From Fluviicola sp. (GTDB lineage Bacteria; Bacteroidota; Bacteroidia; Flavobacteriales_D; Crocinitomicaceae): DNA of 34,086 bases. The notes beneath the pieces were generated by a model. It made no database searches. It was not told the DNA's origin and saw only the letters and a list, made by a program, of their open reading frames with translations. The stretch spans positions 5,078 through 39,163 of the forward strand of contig NVXP01000041.1 of assembly GCA_002733985.1 (NCBI GenBank), written 5' to 3'. Every line of letters starts with the position of its first letter. Position 1 is the stretch's first letter. A program made the translations under genes and the position numbers. Positions 8,490 through 17,601 of the stretch are shown in pieces.

Positions 8490-9179
8490 ATGCCTCGTAT
8501 CATAATCATTTCCTCGCTTGTTCTTTACATTGTATTACTCAGCTGTGAACTACACATGAGAATGCCCAGCACAGAAGGTGAATACTTCGAAGGTGAAATC
8601 GAATACGAGCTCGTCTACGAATCATTGAATCCAGATGTATCCTCGGAAGAAATCACCAAGAAAAGTACGGATAGGAAGATTCTCTATTTCAAGGGTGGAA
8701 ATTCTATGACGGAAAATTACATCAGAGACACGCTCACTTCCAGAACATGGTATGATAGATTATCGAACACAACTTATATACAGAAACTAGACTCAGACAC
8801 ACTGTACTTTTACAATTCTAGTAATGTCGATTTCATCATGGAACCTCTTCAAGAACAAACAGGAGAAATCATCCTCGGACATGCTACTCGACAAATTACG
8901 ATTGCGCTGAAGGGAAAAGATAATTCCAACTACACAGGAAGTGAAAGCCAGTTCATTTTTCACATTGCTTTAGATTTGCCAATTGACTCCATCTGGTTCA
9001 AGGACTGTCTTGAATTTGACTACAATAAAATAATGAGCCTAGCTCCGGGAATGATCCTGAAAGAAGAAGACAGTATTTATGGTTATCGAAAGCTGATCAA
9101 GAGAGCAACACGAATAGAGCATAAACCAATAGAACTTGATTTATCCATCGATTCTACCAAGGTATTGATTGAAATTTGA
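8490..9179 (+). CDS. Predicted lipoprotein, unknown function
   Basis: 229 residues with a lipoprotein signal peptide (IIIISSLVLYIVLLSC, lipobox LLSC, lipidated Cys19). The mature part is rich in beta strands: GEIEYELVYES, RKILYFKGGNSMTENYIRD, TTYIQKLDSDTLYFYN, and a closing GYRKLIKRATRIEHKPIELD. This recalls the DUF4412 / GLPGLI type of Bacteroidota exported proteins, where a reporter-like strand pattern ends in a positively charged strand, but the similarity is by eye and function is unknown. Its start lies 18 nt after a terminator, so it has its own promoter. Confidence 0.75.
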   Translation: MPRIIIISSLVLYIVLLSCELHMRMPSTEGEYFEGEIEYELVYESLNPDVSSEEITKKSTDRKILYFKGGNSMTENYIRDTLTSRTWYDRLSNTTYIQKLDSDTLYFYNSSNVDFIMEPLQEQTGEIILGHATRQITIALKGKDNSNYTGSESQFIFHIALDLPIDSIWFKDCLEFDYNKIMSLAPGMILKEEDSIYGYRKLIKRATRIEHKPIELDLSIDSTKVLIEI

Positions 9180-9239
9180 GCTGGTCACTGAATTGCCTAT
9201 TCACTTTCATTCTGGTCTGATTTTTGCTCAAAGATCAGC

Positions 9240-9938
9240 ATGAAAAACCTAACTATCCTTAGCACTATATTCCTTATTTCGTCCTGCGCATTTCACAGTG
9301 GAACGCTAACAAGTAACGTCACTGACAAGCCTGTAGTTCATATAGACCTCGCAACTGGAGTCGCTTCAACAAACATTGTCCTGAGTATCGGTGGACTTTC
9401 TAAAGATGCTCTGATCTCTGAGGCGCGAAAAAACATGATTCGTGCTCGTCCACTGGAGGGCGCAGAACAGTATAATAACATTGAAATCAACATCAAGAAC
9501 ACGTATTACATTTTCGGTCGCAAGACGAAAGTCACAATCAACGCAGACGTGATTGAACCAAAAGACAGTCTAGATCAACCGACTTATTCGGATAATTATT
9601 TGAAGAAAATTAAAAATCCCGAACCAAATGGTGGATTATTTTCGATTGGTGATTCTGTCATTATTTACAACTACAATTATCAATCGGGGGAAATTGTTCG
9701 CTTTTTGGGAGGATCCCTTGATAAAGTTGAAATTAGCTACACCGATAGTAACAATGCAACTCGAACAAAAAAAGTTTCAGCAAACCGTGTTTTCATTGCT
9801 AAGAAAAAACACAAAGGGGTGACACTACATAAGCGTACGGAGTATGGAATAATTGTTGGGTTTGGCATTAATCGAATGCTCGTGAAAATGTCAGATGGCT
9901 ACGCAACTGAAAAATACCCTAAGAAAAAGGAAAAATAG
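9240..9938 (+). CDS. DUF6567-like lipoprotein
   Basis: 232 residues. Lipoprotein signal with lipobox ISSC (Cys16), directly followed by AFHSG. The segment through ATGVASTNIVLSIGGLSKDALISEARKNM and the KTKVTINADVIEP strand matches the Bacteroidota lipoprotein family DUF6567. Beyond about residue 110 there is an additional Lys-rich C-terminal part with SIGDSVIIYNYNYQSGEIVR and a repeat-like GIIVGFGINRMLVKMSDG segment, both resembling small SH3-like strands; this extension is not assigned. Probably lipid-anchored in the periplasm or outer membrane. Confidence 0.75.
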   Translation: MKNLTILSTIFLISSCAFHSGTLTSNVTDKPVVHIDLATGVASTNIVLSIGGLSKDALISEARKNMIRARPLEGAEQYNNIEINIKNTYYIFGRKTKVTINADVIEPKDSLDQPTYSDNYLKKIKNPEPNGGLFSIGDSVIIYNYNYQSGEIVRFLGGSLDKVEISYTDSNNATRTKKVSANRVFIAKKKHKGVTLHKRTEYGIIVGFGINRMLVKMSDGYATEKYPKKKEK

Positions 9939-9961
9939 TACCTAGTCCATTGTGCAATTAC

Positions 9962-9981
9962 TATACACATCATTGTGTATA
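9962..9981. repeat. Perfect 8-bp inverted repeat
   Basis: TATACACA, 4-nt loop, TGTGTATA, 23 nt after the stop of the DUF6567 lipoprotein gene. No T-run follows. Confidence 0.5.
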
Positions 9982-10024
9982 CAGCTAAGCATTGAAAAAC
10001 TGTTACTTGGTACAGATATAAAAC

Positions 10025-10062
10025 TTCACGCACGGTCCGTTTTATTACGGTTCGTGCATGAA
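10025..10062. terminator. Hairpin between two convergent genes, possible bidirectional terminator
   Basis: 16-nt arms (10025-10040 and 10047-10062) pair at 13 positions plus one GU around a 6-nt loop. On the minus strand it is followed by a short gtttta run, on the plus strand by an AT-rich stretch. Its place between convergent stop codons at 9938 and 10111 fits termination of one or both. Confidence 0.45.
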
Positions 10063-10110
10063 ATTGTAATTATAGATGTTCAAACCAGACTCCTAGTCAT
10101 TGATTCCTAC

Positions 10111-13100
10111 TTACTTAAATCCGACAAACTCGTCTTTAGCCTCTAGCACTTTATGAATGTACGTCTTGAAATCTTCATAGTTCTCAGGAGCTATATCAGC
10201 TAAATCAGGGATTGCCTCCACGCTTACACGTAAATGAGTTGCACTAATTTTTTCATACGTTCTACTATACGAATGTTTTAAGTAGTTCAGCTTTACGCTC
10301 TCGGGTAATTCAACAAATTCTTCACCCTCTTCCAAATAGATATCGTAAACAATCACGTAATTGTCAATGCTCTCATATCCCTTGTAGTTGATTGCAAATT
10401 TTCGTTCGGAGTCTCTAACGATATTATCCGTATACGCATCCGTGATGGAAGGAATTCTTAGAATTTTAAAGCTTCCGATCTTATTTGTTTTTTCCTTCTG
10501 GGTCATATCACAGATGAAACGCGTGAAGTTTTCGGTTCTATCGTTTTCAATACCATAAACAGAATCAATTTTTAAATCACCATCAATAGAAGAGCTAAAG
10601 CGATCCAACATTTCTTCCTCAATAATTTTCATGTTAGGATTCTCCAAAATCTCACTTTGGTATGACTTAGTTGCTCCATAAACCTTTGTGTCAATCGAGT
10701 AATTTCTTGTACCCCCGTTGATTTTCATTTCAACGTGACTGGAAACTTTATTTACCGAACGGTTTATGTTGCTCAAGGTTTTTAAATCGTACGTCTGTGT
10801 TAGATCTTCATCAGAATATGGAATTTCCAAAGCCATTGCATTCAACAAAGAAGTTGGAAGCGCCTTAAATGGCAGGTGTTTATTCGTTAGTTCCAAGTAT
10901 TGATCTTCTCCGTCCATGTTAACTTTTACGATACAATGATTGAAGTCAGTACTTGGTAAAACGATTTCGTTTGCACCATAATTTGAGGTCAGAACTAATA
11001 CAAGATTGGATTCAAGGTCTGCCATTCTAGAAAACAACACGAACAAGGAAGAAAAATCTTTACAATCCCCGAGGTTAGTTGTTAAGGTTCTCGAAGGCTT
11101 TTGCGGAACAAATCCACTCTGACGGAAAGAAACAAAACTATACGTAAGTCGCGCCATCATAAAATCGTAGATCGTCTTGGCCTTTTCTTCATCCGTCATG
11201 GATTCAATGTTTTTGCCCTCAAAGCAACTATCAAAAGCAGATTGCACCTCAGAATTGATGATTAACTGAGAACGCACTAGGTCAGAATACCATGTTGCAA
11301 TTTCATTCCAGCTATCAATTGTACTAATATGCAGCGTTCTTGCTATATCACATGTTTCTGGCATGTAATACTCCGTTTGAGGTAAAGCTTCAACATTATC
11401 GAGCTCCCAAACGTATTTATCATGTCTCTCCGTGCTCGTCTTTTTCAGTGGCAATTCACCCACCGTAACTTCATAATTGAAATCCATTCCTTTCGGGACG
11501 AGTAACACATATCTAGAGTACATAGCAGGGTGGTAACTATCGAACATGTATGAATCGACATAGTCTTTATAAAACCTTCCACTACCATTAAAGCTTACTT
11601 CGTAATCAATATTGATCACATCGCCTATTTCCAATCCTTCGAAGACCAAACTTGACCCATATCTATCTGCTGGGATTACTGCACCACTTGGTTTCACAAT
11701 CTCAGATTTGATGATATCATAGCTCCCACTCAAATTGAGGTTGTATTCTTTGACACCTTCAACACCTGCTTCTGTTGTAATTTCATAAATCAACGAATAC
11801 CTTCCTCTTCCTCCAGCTTCCGTGTAAAGTTCAATGATCGCTTCATCCATCAAGGTGTTGTATCCGTAGTTGTTCTCTATACCACTACCGCGATTATCCG
11901 AAATGTATGTATAGATGTCCTTATTACGAATAGCTTCAATAGCATCCTTCTCATCAGCAATATCACGAATGATTCTTCTTAAACTACTATTCCCGCTATT
12001 GTGGACAAGTGATTTCTTATAGCTCTCAACAGCTTCATCCACCCGTCCTGTTTGGAGTTTATTGTCTCCATCATATTCCATCAAAACAAATGAGTAAGGG
12101 AACAACTTCAATGCCTTCTCAATATATGGCTCCGCTTCCACATATTTTTTTCTGAAGTGTAAGTAATTAATGAGCTCTTTGTAGATGTCAATGTCATTCT
12201 CCATATTGACAACATTTTTCTTCAACATGGCGATAATTTTGTCATGACGATTCAACGAATTGTAATGGCGCATTAATAATCGCTGAACACCTGTATCAAA
12301 TCTCTTTTTGTTGAGTTTTTCCAAATGCTTCATCGCTCTTTTCTCATCATTCAAGGCACTTTTGTAGAGCCCCGAATAAGTACGGATCAGTCCTGCTTCA
12401 CCATCTTCGATTGCGATGGCCATCAATTCATCAAGCGATCTTCTCATTTGGGCATTATCCTCTACTCTAAACGCCTTTATCATTTCAATACTAGCGCCAA
12501 GAATCGATAAATCCGTTGCTAATGCGTATCTGTCTAAGAACGACGACATATCCTCCATCGACATACGCATGAGACCGCTGATATCCTTGAACTTGTAGGT
12601 CAGTGAGCCAAAATAAAATTCATCATCAAGCTGCATATTTTCTTCCAACTGCTCGATGATTGCATAATCCCCCTCAATTGAATATGCGCGAATGAGCAAG
12701 CTTCTTAACAATGAGCTTTTTGGGTACTTTTCTTCGAGCGGAAGAAGTATTTTCTTTGCCTGTTTGTAGCGCTGATTTCTCAAGTAAGTTTGAACAAGAC
12801 AATACGAATAAAGAAAGTTGTCTGGATCAGCCTTTAATTTCTCGATGAAAAAAGCCTCCATTGGATGTTGCATCAATTTAAGGCTAAGCTGTTCCAATGT
12901 TGGGTGCATGTACTCAGCATATGTTGAGCTAAAGCTTATATCCTTAACTGGCGAACCATCTAATTCCTTCATTCTAACTAAAGAATATCCTCCAGATCCC
13001 GCGTTAGCCAATTTCAACAATAAACGGTGTTTACCTTTTGGAATCGTTATTTCAACACTATACGCGTCCATTTCAGTTCTTGCAGTCTCGTTGTTTTCGT

Positions 13101-13878
13101 ATATCTCTACGTCATCTAACCACAACTTGAACTTACCAGATGCCCCAACATTTATTGTTACGCGTTTCTCTTGCGGAGATTCAAAAAAGGTCTGAGCGTA
13201 GTGAACACCAGTACCGTATTCACCGTGGTTTTCAAAGAATAAATAGACGTGATTACCTGACCATTCTGGTACATACCAATCAACTATTCCATTACTATTT
13301 GCATTAAACCCTCCTGTAGATTGAGGAAATTTTTCAGGTCCATATTCCTTGTTTAAAGCACTGTTATTGAGGTTTTCAAAAACGCCACATACTTGCCATT
13401 CACGAATAGCTGGAATTTTTGAAACCAATGATTTATATGAAAAAAAGTTATAGTGAGCTCTTTCCTTCACCGCTTTCAAGTAATCTAAGCCACCTCGAAG
13501 AGTAGTATTTGTATATTCCTTTGCGAATAGAACGTCAAGGTTAGATGCAGTTCGCCGATTGAAACCACGACTCAAATAGGCATCAAACAAAAAGCGTTCG
13601 TTCCATAGAGCAAATAAATACGGCTCTCTCTCTTCAGCCTTCGCTAATTGCTGGACAAACTCTTCAGATCCAATGAATAAGCCATTTTCACTGCGAACAA
13701 TTTCATTTATTATTACTTGATCAATGTTATTTGTCGGTAATTTTTTAGAAAGTTCGAGTGCTTCTGAACGTTCATTGTTCAGTAATTTTTCCCAAATTTC
13801 ACTTTGACTATTTACGCTGCTTGAAACGCCGATTAAACAAATTAATACGGACAGATAGTTGAGAAAAACAGTTTTCAT
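10111..13878 (-). CDS. DUF3857 / transglutaminase-like TPR protein, exported
   Basis: 1255 residues. Signal peptide at 1-25 (cleavage near VNSQS). Residues ~330-640 carry TPR-like helical repeats, for example RYKQAKKILLPLEEKYPKS and KYVEAEPYIEKALKLFP. Then come a DUF3857 beta domain (~690-850) and a transglutaminase-like cysteine-protease-fold domain (~900-1020). In the latter, Cys939 (GDCKDFS) and His981 (FNHCIV) are present, but the third catalytic position is Glu996 (YLELT) where Asp is usual. A DUF3858-like beta domain closes the protein. Such multi-domain proteins are common in Bacteroidota and act in the periplasm or at the surface; their substrates are unknown. Transcribed alone from a TAnnTTTG box. 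Confidence 0.9.
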   Translation of the reverse strand: MKTVFLNYLSVLICLIGVSSSVNSQSEIWEKLLNNERSEALELSKKLPTNNIDQVIINEIVRSENGLFIGSEEFVQQLAKAEEREPYLFALWNERFLFDAYLSRGFNRRTASNLDVLFAKEYTNTTLRGGLDYLKAVKERAHYNFFSYKSLVSKIPAIREWQVCGVFENLNNSALNKEYGPEKFPQSTGGFNANSNGIVDWYVPEWSGNHVYLFFENHGEYGTGVHYAQTFFESPQEKRVTINVGASGKFKLWLDDVEIYENNETARTEMDAYSVEITIPKGKHRLLLKLANAGSGGYSLVRMKELDGSPVKDISFSSTYAEYMHPTLEQLSLKLMQHPMEAFFIEKLKADPDNFLYSYCLVQTYLRNQRYKQAKKILLPLEEKYPKSSLLRSLLIRAYSIEGDYAIIEQLEENMQLDDEFYFGSLTYKFKDISGLMRMSMEDMSSFLDRYALATDLSILGASIEMIKAFRVEDNAQMRRSLDELMAIAIEDGEAGLIRTYSGLYKSALNDEKRAMKHLEKLNKKRFDTGVQRLLMRHYNSLNRHDKIIAMLKKNVVNMENDIDIYKELINYLHFRKKYVEAEPYIEKALKLFPYSFVLMEYDGDNKLQTGRVDEAVESYKKSLVHNSGNSSLRRIIRDIADEKDAIEAIRNKDIYTYISDNRGSGIENNYGYNTLMDEAIIELYTEAGGRGRYSLIYEITTEAGVEGVKEYNLNLSGSYDIIKSEIVKPSGAVIPADRYGSSLVFEGLEIGDVINIDYEVSFNGSGRFYKDYVDSYMFDSYHPAMYSRYVLLVPKGMDFNYEVTVGELPLKKTSTERHDKYVWELDNVEALPQTEYYMPETCDIARTLHISTIDSWNEIATWYSDLVRSQLIINSEVQSAFDSCFEGKNIESMTDEEKAKTIYDFMMARLTYSFVSFRQSGFVPQKPSRTLTTNLGDCKDFSSLFVLFSRMADLESNLVLVLTSNYGANEIVLPSTDFNHCIVKVNMDGEDQYLELTNKHLPFKALPTSLLNAMALEIPYSDEDLTQTYDLKTLSNINRSVNKVSSHVEMKINGGTRNYSIDTKVYGATKSYQSEILENPNMKIIEEEMLDRFSSSIDGDLKIDSVYGIENDRTENFTRFICDMTQKEKTNKIGSFKILRIPSITDAYTDNIVRDSERKFAINYKGYESIDNYVIVYDIYLEEGEEFVELPESVKLNYLKHSYSRTYEKISATHLRVSVEAIPDLADIAPENYEDFKTYIHKVLEAKDEFVGFK

Positions 13879-13903
13879 GTGGTTGGTTTTGGTTTAAGCT
13901 GTG

Positions 13904-13911
13904 CAAATTTA
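13904..13911 (-). promoter_or_regulatory. TAnnTTTG promoter box of the DUF3857 gene
   Basis: Reads TAAATTTG on the minus strand, 25 nt upstream of the ATG; nearly the same offset as the birA and DUF6265 boxes. Confidence 0.65.
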
Positions 13912-14077
13912 ATGCTTTTGCTTAAAAAAGTACCAAATGATGTGTTTTTCTAACAGTCTAATCTATGAATGCCATTCATCGTTGGATTTCGAATTAGAGA
14001 ATGGGTATTCCTGTTATACGATCAGTAAAAGTAAATGAACCCTTGGGGGAATTCGAAGTTTAATCGCTAAGGATTTA

Positions 14078-14839
14078 TCACTTTAGTGTAACACTAATAG
14101 GACAATGGTCTGATCCAAGGATGTCGTTATGGATTTCTGATTTGCTGATTTTTGAAGTCAATGATTCTGAAGCCAAAAAGTAATCAATCCTCCAGCCTAC
14201 ATTTCGATCTCTTGCTCCACCTCGGTAACTCCACCAAGAATATTTTACCTCATCAGCATTCTTAAGACGGAAAGTATCAACAAATCCGTTAGAAGTATAG
14301 TTGTCTAGACCATCGATTTCTTCTTGCATGAATCCTGCGCTCTTATTGTAATTCGGCTTCGGACGAGCAAGGTCAATTTCTTTGTGCGCTACATTTAAGT
14401 CTCCACAAACAAGTACTGGTTTTTTCGCTTCCAATCCTTTCAAATAATTTAGGAAAGCGGCATCCCATGTTTGACGGTAATCCAAACGCCGAAGATCATT
14501 TCCAGAATTTGGAGTATAAACTGTTACTACATAATAATCCTCGAACTCAGCAGCGATAACACGCCCTTCGGTATCATGCTCTGCAATCCCCATGTCATAA
14601 GAAACAGATATCGGTTCCGATTTCGAGAGTATTGCGGTTCCTGAATAGCCTTTTTTATCTGCCTCATTTGCGTAAACATGGTATGCATTGAGATCATCAA
14701 TGGCAATTTTCACCTGCTCAACAGTTGCTTTGGTTTCCTGTAGACAAAGAATGTCTGGTGAAAGTACTTTCATGTCTTCCAAAAAAGTTTTCCCTGTTAT
14801 TGCTCGAACTCCGTTTACATTAAATGATACTATCTGCAT
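14078..14839 (-). CDS. xth: Exodeoxyribonuclease III
   Basis: 253-residue EEP-superfamily DNA repair nuclease (AP endonuclease, 3'-5' exonuclease, 3'-phosphatase). Metal and catalytic residues are all visible: N7 in SFNVNG, E35 in LQETK, Y108 in VYTPNSG, D147 and N149 in GDLNVAH, and D244-H245 in SDHCPI. The DNA-recognition segment SWWSYRGGARDRNVGWRIDYF is also present. Normal length. It follows the terminator of the upstream protease gene, so it has its own promoter, although no exact TAnnTTTG box is seen in the short upstream gap. The 199 bp upstream of the DUF3857 start, between the two genes, holds no other clear feature. Confidence 0.96.
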   Translation of the reverse strand: MQIVSFNVNGVRAITGKTFLEDMKVLSPDILCLQETKATVEQVKIAIDDLNAYHVYANEADKKGYSGTAILSKSEPISVSYDMGIAEHDTEGRVIAAEFEDYYVVTVYTPNSGNDLRRLDYRQTWDAAFLNYLKGLEAKKPVLVCGDLNVAHKEIDLARPKPNYNKSAGFMQEEIDGLDNYTSNGFVDTFRLKNADEVKYSWWSYRGGARDRNVGWRIDYFLASESLTSKISKSEIHNDILGSDHCPISVTLK

Positions 14840-14872
14840 GCTTCAAAATTTTGTTTTGCCAAGATAAGGAAT

Positions 14873-14925
14873 AAAAAAAATCCCGGCCCCAATCCACGAT
14901 ATTTATCGTGGATTGATGACCGGGA
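14873..14925 (-). terminator. Rho-independent terminator of the T9SS protease gene
   Basis: On the minus strand CCCGG closes an interior loop and an 11-12 bp stem CAATCCACGAT / ATCGTGGATTG, ending in CCGGG and an eight-T run (14873-14880). It starts 20 nt after the protease stop codon. Confidence 0.95.
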
Positions 14926-14944
14926 CTCTTAAACCAATATTGTA

Positions 14945-17374
14945 TTAATTCACTCGAATCAATTTCTCAGTTACCAGTGTCGATCCATTCGCATCGATCA
15001 ATCGGTAGAAATATGTTCCGTTTGAGTAAGCATTCAAATTGAATTGTGTTAATTCAGATTTCACTGATTTCGTTTCAATCACTTTACCTACAAGGTCAAT
15101 GATCGTAATCGACACAACTGAAGGACTTGTGATTACAAAGTTCACTTCTCCGTTTGTTGGGTTTGGATAAACAGATACAGTTCCATCAGTCAATGCATCG
15201 ATTCCAGCTCCTCCGCCACCACCGGTTCCAGTAGTGATATCTAAACAGTAATCTTCAACTTCTCCCCATGTGAAATCTCCACATACTGGAGGAAGCGCCG
15301 TTTGTCCTGCTCCTTGGTACGCCATTTGAACACGCAATCGTGTATTCCCCAATGTTGCACCAGATGGAATTGTTATTGTTCCAGTCGCAGCTGTTTGAGA
15401 CGCAGTTGTCTGATCGAACAACAATTCTTCTGCTTCAAATGTTCCGTTTTGGTTCACATCAACCCAAACTCGAGTATACTCATCGTAATCTGTTCCACCC
15501 CACTCTGGAGTGATTGTTACATTGTACGTAGTATTTGTTTGAACTGGAATTGATCCAGACGTTACATAATTTCCATATCCGCCATCATTTCCAGATGCGT
15601 TTGTGTAGGTCCCAATTTCGAACGTTCCAATCCACTCATCAGCTCCATCAGTTGCTGCTGAAGTACAATAAGGAAGATCAACACATGTTCCACAACCAGT
15701 AGTTCCAAAAGATTGAGTTGAAGTTGGGCTACTCATATCCGCTCCACAAATAGACTGGAAGTAGTATTCGTAATCAGTACAATTCGTCAATGACGTAAGA
15801 CTGATTGGTGAAGTAGCACTGTTAATAGCAATCCATGCTGCAGCACCCACTTCTCTCCAGTAGAAATTAGTTGCAGTTGCAGATCCATTTGGAGTGAATG
15901 CGACACTCGCTGAGTTGTCCGTAATTGAACTAGTAGAAACTCCACTAGGTCCAAGACAGATTGTACCTGAACAAGCAACAGCCATCAGTTCATCCAATGT
16001 ATTTCGTGAGTTTAATCGACCACCCGTTACGAATTTACTCGTCAATTGAGCTTTTGGATCAGTACCATCAAGCATTGCTTGAAGAACCAAATCAGCCGCA
16101 GCTTGAGGATTCGAGGCTACAATAGCCATGAAATCAGCACAAGGAATTGAATAAGCAAGTCCTATCACTCCAGCCGTTAAAGGACAGGAGAAAGAAGTTC
16201 CAGTTGTCGTTGTTGTTCCTGTAGAACCATTTGACGTTCCACTTGTCGTAACAACATCAATTCCAGGTGCACCAAATTCGATCGTTTGATCTCCGTATCC
16301 ACCTGCAGTATTGTCATTGTTATCTGTACGACCAACTCCAATCATGTAATCACTATTACAAGCAGTAGGCATATCTCCTTGAACATCTACATCCAAATTC
16401 TGATTTGTTGTTGCTCCAACATTCAAAATTCCGTAGTACCCTAAAGAATCATAGAACTGACACCACAATGGGTATGAGTTTGGATTCGCTCCATCAATTC
16501 CCCAAGAAGCACTTGTCGCTACAACGAATGCACCTTCAGTTCCTCCAGAGTTGTTCCACATTTGACGCATTACCAAAGGGTATGTATAAGCGGCGATGAC
16601 ATTTGCTTGTGTCAAGTTACCTCCCATGTTCATAACCATCAATTTCACGTCCCAGTTTGCTCCAGCAACAGCGATTCCGTTGTTCCCTTTTGCTCCAATC
16701 ATTCCTAAACAGTTCGTCCCGTGACCACTATTTCCATAATCGTCATTGTTTGATCCTGTGTTCCATCCATTGTAATCATCAGTGTATCCGTTTCCGTCAT
16801 CATCGATTCCGTTACCATCAATCTCTCCAGTATTCACCCAACGGTTTGGGCTCAAATCTGCGTGATCAAGGTTTCCACCTCCACCTTCAATTAAACAGAC
16901 AACGATGTCGTCTCCTGTAGCAGTTGTTCCACCAGTTGTAATGTCCCATGCAAGATCTGAATCGATATCAGCATCTACAGTTCCACCTCCTGCTCCAGTG
17001 TTGTTATGGTGCCATTGTTGTGTGATACTTGGATCACCAGGCAATGTAGAACGCATCTGTACGTAGTAATTGTAATCTACAATTGACACTTCTGGTTGCG
17101 AGTACAACCAAAATTGAATTCCTTCATGTGAAACTGCTGATGTGCTAAATGATAATAAGGAAACGCGCATGATACTTGACAATTCCTCTACGTAATCCAA
17201 CTTATACTCAGCTGGCGCTCGATGAAGAATCGCTTTCAAGCTAGCGTTGTCGATTATTTGAACCAACATTTCGCCTTCCACATAAGGCTTGTTGTCAAAG
17301 TGTGTTTTTTGAGATGCTCCATAGAAGGAAATAGACGCAAAGATTGCGACCAACATCGGTAATAGATGCTTCAT
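14945..17374 (-). CDS. Secreted subtilisin-like (S8) serine protease with T9SS sorting domain
   Basis: 809 residues: signal peptide (1-21), propeptide-like region to ~110, S8 catalytic domain (~140-465), a fibronectin-III-like domain (~475-560), a GEVED-type domain (~570-715, containing WGEVEDYCLDI) and a type A T9SS C-terminal sorting domain (~735-809: VYPNPTNGEVNF, IIDLVGKVIETK, NGTYFYRLID, KLIRVN). His218 (SGHGT), the oxyanion Asn324 candidate and Ser394 (GTSFSCPLTAG) are in place. The expected catalytic Asp is Glu163 in the segment LIEGGGGNLDHADL, so activity is uncertain. It is exported through Sec and T9SS to the cell surface or medium, probably for protein degradation. The 227 bp upstream hold no gene. 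Confidence 0.93.
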   Translation of the reverse strand: MKHLLPMLVAIFASISFYGASQKTHFDNKPYVEGEMLVQIIDNASLKAILHRAPAEYKLDYVEELSSIMRVSLLSFSTSAVSHEGIQFWLYSQPEVSIVDYNYYVQMRSTLPGDPSITQQWHHNNTGAGGGTVDADIDSDLAWDITTGGTTATGDDIVVCLIEGGGGNLDHADLSPNRWVNTGEIDGNGIDDDGNGYTDDYNGWNTGSNNDDYGNSGHGTNCLGMIGAKGNNGIAVAGANWDVKLMVMNMGGNLTQANVIAAYTYPLVMRQMWNNSGGTEGAFVVATSASWGIDGANPNSYPLWCQFYDSLGYYGILNVGATTNQNLDVDVQGDMPTACNSDYMIGVGRTDNNDNTAGGYGDQTIEFGAPGIDVVTTSGTSNGSTGTTTTTGTSFSCPLTAGVIGLAYSIPCADFMAIVASNPQAAADLVLQAMLDGTDPKAQLTSKFVTGGRLNSRNTLDELMAVACSGTICLGPSGVSTSSITDNSASVAFTPNGSATATNFYWREVGAAAWIAINSATSPISLTSLTNCTDYEYYFQSICGADMSSPTSTQSFGTTGCGTCVDLPYCTSAATDGADEWIGTFEIGTYTNASGNDGGYGNYVTSGSIPVQTNTTYNVTITPEWGGTDYDEYTRVWVDVNQNGTFEAEELLFDQTTASQTAATGTITIPSGATLGNTRLRVQMAYQGAGQTALPPVCGDFTWGEVEDYCLDITTGTGGGGGAGIDALTDGTVSVYPNPTNGEVNFVITSPSVVSITIIDLVGKVIETKSVKSELTQFNLNAYSNGTYFYRLIDANGSTLVTEKLIRVN

Positions 17375-17601
17375 AAGTAGTTTTTTTTATAGTTCTAAAA
17401 ATGTTCTAGTTGAGGTAAAGTTAACGAATACCGATGTGGTTCACAAGCGGTAAATTCCAAATGGCGGGTTAAATCACGTTATTATGCCCCATTTGTTAAT
17501 TTTCACAATATGAAATTCTATCAACTATTGAAGTCCTATTTGCAAGCTGATCCCAAAATGTGTATACTTATAAATCGATACTAAAATGAATCAACTACTT
17601 C

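Noticed and set aside
8243-8548. Open frame overlapping the Lys-rich protein in another frame, Arg/Lys-rich.
   Set aside because: It reads across a strong terminator and derives from the poly-A tract of the real gene.
10025-10062. TTCACGCACGGTCCG resembles the ...CACGTACGGTTC... segment of group II introns.
   Set aside because: Only about 15 nt, no intron domains or reverse transcriptase nearby; a plain hairpin between convergent genes is simpler.
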